From Eggerthellales bacterium UBA948 (GTDB lineage: Bacteria; Actinomycetota; Coriobacteriia; Coriobacteriales; UBA8131): DNA of 11,204 nt. The translations under genes and the position numbers were made by a program. The notes beneath the pieces were generated by a model. That model saw only the letters and a program-made list of their open reading frames with translations. It was not told the DNA's origin and made no database searches. The stretch spans positions 3,433-14,636 of the forward strand of contig DBCW01000087.1 in NCBI GenBank assembly GCA_002293265.1, given 5' to 3'. Of this stretch, positions 7,813-11,204 are shown one piece after another. Positions within the stretch are counted from its first letter, which is position 1. Each line of letters starts with the position of its first letter.

Positions 7813-8139
7813 ATGGAGAGGGTTTCCGTAAGGCTGGCTTGCACGATGTTGGATCGTATAGTTGGGCTTCTTGATAGCAAAGTGTGTAGTCATGGTGAGC
7901 TTTTAATGATCGCACCTTGCAAAAGTATTCATAGTTTTGGAATGAAACAAAACATCGACATTGCTTTTATTGATAAAGATGGTCAGGTTTTGAAAGCTCT
8001 TAGGAGTTTGCGACCCGGAAAAATAGTCTCATGCAAAAACGCAGTGTGCGTATTAGAAAGACGCAGCTCGCATGATGCAGACGAGGTAAATAAAAAGTGG
8101 TTCAAAGCAGGGGATAAGTTAATTCTGAAAAAAGGTTAG
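7813..8139 (+). CDS. DUF192 family protein
   Basis: A 108-residue protein made of one DUF192 domain. Visible marks are RIVGL (15-19), GELLMIAPCKSIHSFGM (28-44), with the family's P-x-x-x-x-H-x-F-x-M core, and IDIAFIDKDGQVL (48-60), followed by a hydrophobic AVCVLE near 77-82. DUF192 has no settled biochemical role; members are often secreted, but this copy shows no signal peptide or membrane segment and should be cytoplasmic. It has six cysteines (10, 25, 36, 74, 79 and none paired by an obvious motif beyond these), so only five are clearly visible and metal binding cannot be claimed. ATG 7813 lies one base after the previous stop with only a weak GGTG site, so translation is probably coupled. 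Its position near the end of a tad operon suggests an accessory role. Confidence 0.85.
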   Translation: MERVSVRLACTMLDRIVGLLDSKVCSHGELLMIAPCKSIHSFGMKQNIDIAFIDKDGQVLKALRSLRPGKIVSCKNAVCVLERRSSHDADEVNKKWFKAGDKLILKKG

Positions 8140-8147
8140 GGGAAAAA

Positions 8148-8663
8148 ATGAAGACATGCACTATTTGCTCAAGCACAGCGTTCGACGACATGTCTATGTG
8201 TTATGGATGTTTAAATCCATTTGAAAAGACAGCATCAATAATTCTGGAGGGTTGTACACCGGACATAGGCTATACGTTACCGGACTTAGAGATGTGTATA
8301 GAGGAGCCTGTAGAAAGAGTATATAAACCTATAAGTCAAAACATGGGTACGACAAGACCTAATGCCGCACTATTTCACGTTTCTACACCAAATCAGCCTA
8401 GTCGTGACGTTTATCTACAAAAAGCTGAAAACCAGGAACTCACAATCGGTACAGCCGACGACAATAATGTAGTTCTGCCGAACACAACAAACAACAAGCT
8501 CTCACTGCGCATTTTCTACTCGCACAAAAAGATCTGGGCAGAAGACATATCTTCTAGCCAACAAACATTAATAAACGGAGTATTCTTAACTGGAGTAAGA
8601 AGTTTGAGCAGAGGAACAGCAATTAAGATAGGAGAGACAACCATAGAATTGGTTGCGGTTTAG
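8148..8663 (+). CDS. Zinc-ribbon protein with degenerate FHA domain
   Basis: A 171-residue soluble protein. The N-terminus carries two CxxC pairs (Cys4/Cys7 and Cys18/Cys21), a small zinc ribbon. A low-complexity linker follows, and the C-terminal part from about residue 88 fits an FHA fold: ELTIGTADDNNVVLPN, then a strand region with Ser119, then AEDISSSQQTLINGVFLTG and RGTAIKIGETTIEL. FHA domains bind phosphothreonine, but here the usual Gly-Arg is Gly-Thr (102), the His of the S-x-x-H motif is Ile122, and the first Asn of the S-x-N-G motif is replaced by Gln; Ser119 and Asn143-Gly144 remain. Normal phosphopeptide binding is therefore doubtful. ATG 8148 has a strong AGGGG site. It is the last gene of the tad run, 8 bases after the DUF192 gene. 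The FHA assignment is from pattern, not from a search. Confidence 0.8.
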   Translation: MKTCTICSSTAFDDMSMCYGCLNPFEKTASIILEGCTPDIGYTLPDLEMCIEEPVERVYKPISQNMGTTRPNAALFHVSTPNQPSRDVYLQKAENQELTIGTADDNNVVLPNTTNNKLSLRIFYSHKKIWAEDISSSQQTLINGVFLTGVRSLSRGTAIKIGETTIELVAV

Positions 8664-8700
8664 GCATTTGTCAGTATATAAAAGTGTAATTTAAGAATTT

Positions 8701-8721
8701 ATTTGCGAAAAGTTCGCAAAT
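8701..8721. repeat. Perfect 9-bp inverted repeat after the last tad gene
   Basis: ATTTGCGAA (8701-8709) and TTCGCAAAT (8713-8721) form a perfect palindrome around a 3-base loop, 37 bases after the stop of the FHA gene. Neither strand has a U-run after it, so it is not a canonical intrinsic terminator. It could be a weak or factor-assisted end of the tad operon, or a protein-binding site upstream of the tRNA promoter. The centre spacing does not fit a LexA box. Confidence 0.5.
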
Positions 8722-8746
8722 CGGACACAAAATAAAACATTCTTGT

Positions 8747-8774
8747 TGGACACAGACGTACTTAATGGTAAACT
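8747..8774 (+). promoter_or_regulatory. Likely promoter of tRNA-Val
   Basis: TGGACA (8747-8752) matches five of six bases of a -35 box and TAAACT (8769-8774) four of six of a -10 box, with a 16-base spacer. Transcription would start about 7 bases later, shortly before the tRNA at 8789. The choice rests on this position and spacing; the box scores alone are modest. Confidence 0.5.
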
Positions 8775-8788
8775 AATCCACTGCAAGT

Positions 8789-8863
8789 GGGCGATTGGCG
8801 CAGCGGTAGCGCAGGTGCTTTACACGCACAAGGCCGGGGGTTCAAATCCCTCATCGCCCACCA
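8789..8863 (+). tRNA. tRNA-Val (anticodon TAC), CCA encoded
   Basis: A complete 75-base tRNA. The acceptor stem GGGCGAT pairs perfectly with ATCGCCC (8853-8859), followed by discriminator A and encoded CCA. The D stem is GCGC/GCGC, the anticodon loop TTTACAC with TAC reading valine GUA codons, and the T arm GGGGG-TTCAAAT-CCCTC has one G-T pair. The top pair of the anticodon stem (27-43) is a G-A mismatch, which is slightly unusual. The 3' end faces an integrase gene, so this tRNA is probably the attachment site of the neighbouring element and its 3' end may have been rebuilt by integration. Confidence 0.95.
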
Positions 8864-8866
8864 CCC

Positions 8867-8893
8867 AAAACAGCAGGTCAAAGGCTGTTTTTG
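8867..8893 (+). terminator. Intrinsic terminator after tRNA-Val
   Basis: AAAACAGC (8867-8874) pairs perfectly with GCTGTTTT (8884-8891) around a 9-base loop, starting 3 bases after the tRNA CCA and ending in a T-run. The A-run on the left side gives a U-run on the opposite strand, so it could also stop transcripts arriving from the convergent integrase gene. Confidence 0.75.
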
Positions 8894-8935
8894 TCCTTTA
8901 ATCGTCTATTAGAAAATCCCCAAAATAATCAAAAA

Positions 8936-8955
8936 TGGTTCAATTCTGGTTCAAT
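8936..8955. repeat. Tandem direct repeat TGGTTCAAT, 11-base period
   Basis: TGGTTCAAT occurs at 8936-8944 and again at 8947-8955, one helical turn apart, between the tRNA terminator and the 3' end of the integrase gene. Short direct repeats at such places often bind the integrase N-terminal domain or an excisionase. With only two copies this is suggestive. The rest of 8894-8972 shows no other feature I can support. Confidence 0.4.
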
Positions 8956-8972
8956 GGTTTTAAAAAATACGT

Positions 8973-10289
8973 TTACAAGCTTACAACTTCGCCCATTTTA
9001 GGCGGTTTCTTAGACATCAATCTACCCATTAGTTCGGCTGCTTCATAGTCTTTGCTTGGCAGGGCATGAGAATAAATATTTAGAGTGATTGAAGGGTTCG
9101 CGTGTCCTAACCTGTTACTAGTTGTCACTATATCCACACCTTCGGAAACCAACAAAGTAGCCGCTGTGTGTCGCAAGTCATGAATCCGCAAATTTTTGAA
9201 TCCGCAATGCTCACAAAATGAACGCCACCACCGAGCAAAGTGGTTTGGGTCAACAAAGCCGCCTAGCTCATTGGCAAACATCGGCGTATCAGAGTTTTGC
9301 TTGATACCGAGCTTCAAAAGATAAGCAGCTTGTTTAACTTTCCATTTCTCTAAATGTTCAACGGTGGCGCGATCTATTACGATCTTTCGTTTGCTGTGTT
9401 CGGTTTTTGGGCTTGCGAATCCGTCTATTGTGAATTGCTTTTGAATGTTGATACATGCACCCTTTGCGTCAAATCTGCCCCATGTAAGCCCCAGACATTC
9501 ACCGCGCCTAATGCCAGTAGCTAAAATCAGCCGTATAGCTTCTGTTCGGCTCGTTCGCTGCATCTGCATTAAGTCAGCCGCAAACATGCCGCTAACTCTC
9601 TCACCCATAATGCCCTTTTTAGCGTGTTTTCGCTTACGCTGCTCTGTTAACCGTTGTTGCTCTTTCTTGTTCGGTCGCTCAATGCCAGTTGCATACTCAT
9701 CAAGTGCTGCCACCATGCGGGCTAATTCCTCACAGTTAAGAAACTTCATTTCTCTCTTTTCGACTTTTAGGGGCTTGATTTTATCGGCTGGATTTCTCAT
9801 TAAAATGTCTTGATTTGTTGCTTCTTTAAGAATCTTTTTAAGGACTGCAAGGGCGCGGGCTGTAGTGTTTGGTGTTGCTCCCTCTTTTCCAAGAGCCGCC
9901 ATAAAACTTTGAATAGCTGAAACGGTGATATCTTTTAGTTTCACATTTTCAAAGAAGCGATTAAGCTTTGCGATTTGCTGTTTGTCATGTCTAATTGTTG
10001 CAGGGCTGTAGCTACCCAATGCCGCTCTATGAGAAACAAAACGATCAGCAAAAGCACCGAATGTGATTTCTGCATCATCAATTGATAGCCCCTGTTCTAT
10101 TTCAATGCGGTATTGCGCCATAGCTTTCAAGGCTTTAGCTTTTGAACCATAAACAGAACGCCAAGGCGAATGTTCATATTTGCCAGTTATCGGATTCTTG
10201 CCAAGGTTAAAGCGAAAGCGGTAACCCGTAGTTTTGCCCTTGTTATTCTTGAACGGTTCAATTCTTCCTGCGCCATGAATGTTTCTCAT
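8973..10289 (-). CDS. int: Tyrosine-recombinase integrase
   Basis: A complete site-specific recombinase of the phage integrase family, expected to insert and excise the element at the 3' end of the adjacent tRNA-Val. From ATG 10289 it is 438 residues; GAGAGGTG lies 5 bases upstream, so this start is preferred over the in-frame TTG 10304. Domains in order: an N-terminal arm-type DNA-binding domain (about 1-65, with strand-like GYRFRFNLGKNPITGKYEH), a SAM-like core-binding domain (about 75-165), and the catalytic domain. Catalytic residues visible are Arg261 (ATGIRRGE), Lys295, His370 and Arg373 (HDLRHT), His396 (RLGH) and the nucleophile Tyr406 (LNIYSH). All are intact, so the enzyme is probably active. 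A Lys/Arg/Gln-rich insertion of about 35 residues lies before the first catalytic Arg. It follows the upstream zinc-finger gene by 18 bases and is probably co-transcribed with it. Confidence 0.93.
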   Translation of the reverse strand: MRNIHGAGRIEPFKNNKGKTTGYRFRFNLGKNPITGKYEHSPWRSVYGSKAKALKAMAQYRIEIEQGLSIDDAEITFGAFADRFVSHRAALGSYSPATIRHDKQQIAKLNRFFENVKLKDITVSAIQSFMAALGKEGATPNTTARALAVLKKILKEATNQDILMRNPADKIKPLKVEKREMKFLNCEELARMVAALDEYATGIERPNKKEQQRLTEQRKRKHAKKGIMGERVSGMFAADLMQMQRTSRTEAIRLILATGIRRGECLGLTWGRFDAKGACINIQKQFTIDGFASPKTEHSKRKIVIDRATVEHLEKWKVKQAAYLLKLGIKQNSDTPMFANELGGFVDPNHFARWWRSFCEHCGFKNLRIHDLRHTAATLLVSEGVDIVTTSNRLGHANPSITLNIYSHALPSKDYEAAELMGRLMSKKPPKMGEVVSL

Positions 10290-10307
10290 TGCTTCACCTC
10301 TCAACCT

Positions 10308-11204
10308 TTATAGTTGTTCTGATTGTTTTTTAAGGGCTAATCTATTCTGTCTTGTTCGGCGCATACCAGCAGCAGCCTTGCAATTTCCGCTACAATATTT
10401 TCCGGGTTTCGGTTCTCCCTCTCGGGCTTCTCTATTTCGTAACTGACCAGCTCGAAGAGGGAAAATATCGCCACAATTATCACACTCTGCAAAAGCGCGT
10501 TGTGCAGCTTTTAAGTTATGTAAATTTATTGCTATTGCTTCGGTCAAAGTAACGCTTTTTGGTGCTGCATCGTTTAGTACGTCACCCTCAATGCGTGACG
10601 GAAAAAGGTATTTTCTGTCTGCTGTACGCTCTGGTCTGATTTTTTTATATGCATCCAAACTTTCAACACGCTTCCCAAACTCATCAACAAGCAAAATACC
10701 AGCATGACGGGGGATGCTCTCTATACATTTATTTAAGAATTTAAAGTTTTCTATAGGAAATCCAATGCCGTAATCCTTGCATTTGCTCCATTCATTTGCC
10801 AATTCCTCTGTGGATAGTCCTTTGCTGATACCAACAATTGTCTTGAAAATACTTCGTAATGCAAGGGCTGTAGCCCTTATCTCCGGAAACGAAACAATAT
10901 TTCCTGCAATGTATGCCTTGCCTGTTTCAATGGAGCGAGAAATTTGATGCAAGGCAAGTTCCTTTGTTTCTTTGATTCCGCTGTATTCATTCGGGTGTTT
11001 CCTAGGTGAATAGTCCGGTCGATCAATGCCGTTCGCCACTCGTTCTATTATTTCTTTTCCTTTATCTAATTCTCTTTTCTGTTTGAAGTAGCCTAAGTTT
11101 CTTGAGAAATATGACATCTCCCAATGCATATTTTTTGCGAATGGAGAAGTTAATAGCCCGTATTTTTCTGAAACCTCTACAATTTCCTCTCTAGACCCAT
11201 AGGC
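10308..11204 (-). CDS. Unrecognised mobile-element protein with C-terminal four-cysteine zinc finger (5' end cut by window edge)
   Basis: I do not recognise a named function. The frame is open to the right edge, giving 298 visible residues; an internal ATG at 11129 exists, but the 25 codons upstream of it (including EVSEKYGLLTSPFAKN) read like real protein, so the true start is probably outside. The main body is mostly helical, soluble and without membrane segments. The C-terminus holds CDNCGDIFPLRAG and KYCSGNCKAAAGMRRTRQNR: Cys241, Cys244, Cys271 and Cys275 of the visible part, with a basic tail. The pattern of C-x2-C, then C-x3-C with a following Arg-rich helix, resembles the CGNR/ABATE-type zinc finger and hypothetical proteins found beside integrases, which suggests DNA binding. 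A regulatory or excision-related role for the element is inference. Its stop lies 18 bases before the integrase ATG. Confidence 0.75.
   Translation of the reverse strand, partial: AYGSREEIVEVSEKYGLLTSPFAKNMHWEMSYFSRNLGYFKQKRELDKGKEIIERVANGIDRPDYSPRKHPNEYSGIKETKELALHQISRSIETGKAYIAGNIVSFPEIRATALALRSIFKTIVGISKGLSTEELANEWSKCKDYGIGFPIENFKFLNKCIESIPRHAGILLVDEFGKRVESLDAYKKIRPERTADRKYLFPSRIEGDVLNDAAPKSVTLTEAIAINLHNLKAAQRAFAECDNCGDIFPLRAGQLRNREAREGEPKPGKYCSGNCKAAAGMRRTRQNRLALKKQSEQL

Noticed and set aside
8701..8721. Reading the palindrome as a LexA/SOS box
   Set aside because: The half-sites CGAA and TTCG are separated by 3 bases; the actinobacterial/Gram-positive LexA box needs a wider spacing (CGAAC-N4-GTTCG).
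9445..9813. 122-residue + strand open frame inside the integrase gene
   Set aside because: It is antisense to the integrase catalytic domain, whose motifs fix the true coding strand.
10255..10265. GGTTCAATTCT near the start of int, matching the repeat at 8937-8947
   Set aside because: It is an 11-base match inside coding sequence, in one copy, and is likely chance.
1..11204. CRISPR arrays, insertion sequences, rRNA genes
   Set aside because: No regularly spaced repeats, transposase motifs or rRNA-like sequence were seen.

Overview
The window holds most of a Tad (tight adherence, Flp-type) pilus locus on the + strand (1-8663), then a tRNA-Val gene, then the end of an integrated mobile element read on the - strand (8973-11204). 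The organism is probably a low-GC actinobacterium. Gene content and order (CpaF/TadA, TadB, TadC, Flp pilin, TadE-like proteins) match the tad clusters of Actinobacteria, and the moderate GC and the tRNA-Val sequence would fit a member of the Coriobacteriia. That lineage is inferred from style and gene order, not from a marker gene.

Region 1 (1-3084) encodes the secretion motor and the main pilin: the hexameric ATPase TadA/CpaF (its start lies off the left edge), the inner-membrane platform proteins TadB and TadC, and a small Flp pilin. Region 2 (3090-7811) encodes a second Flp-like (pseudo)pilin, two TadE-like pseudopilins, a 761-aa protein with a pseudopilin-like N-terminus and a very large ectodomain, and two unrecognised single-pass membrane proteins that flank the set and may be distant paralogues. 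Four of the small proteins carry the same prepilin-peptidase site: Gly, then Gln at +1 and Glu at +5. Region 3 (7813-8663) ends the operon with two proteins lacking any signal peptide: a DUF192 protein and a zinc-ribbon protein with a degenerate FHA domain. Genes overlap or are separated by at most about 20 bases throughout, so regions 1-3 look like one transcription unit whose promoter lies to the left. Neighbouring parts of a usual tad set (TadZ, CpaB/RcpC, prepilin peptidase) are not in the window.

Region 4 (8664-8972) holds a perfect inverted repeat after the last tad gene, a likely promoter, an intact tRNA-Val(TAC) with encoded CCA, and a hairpin terminator. Region 5 (8973-11204) is a - strand pair: a tyrosine-recombinase integrase facing the 3' end of the tRNA, and upstream of it a protein with a C-terminal four-cysteine zinc finger that runs off the right edge. 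The arrangement is that of a prophage or integrative element inserted at a tRNA 3' end. Most of that element lies beyond the window.
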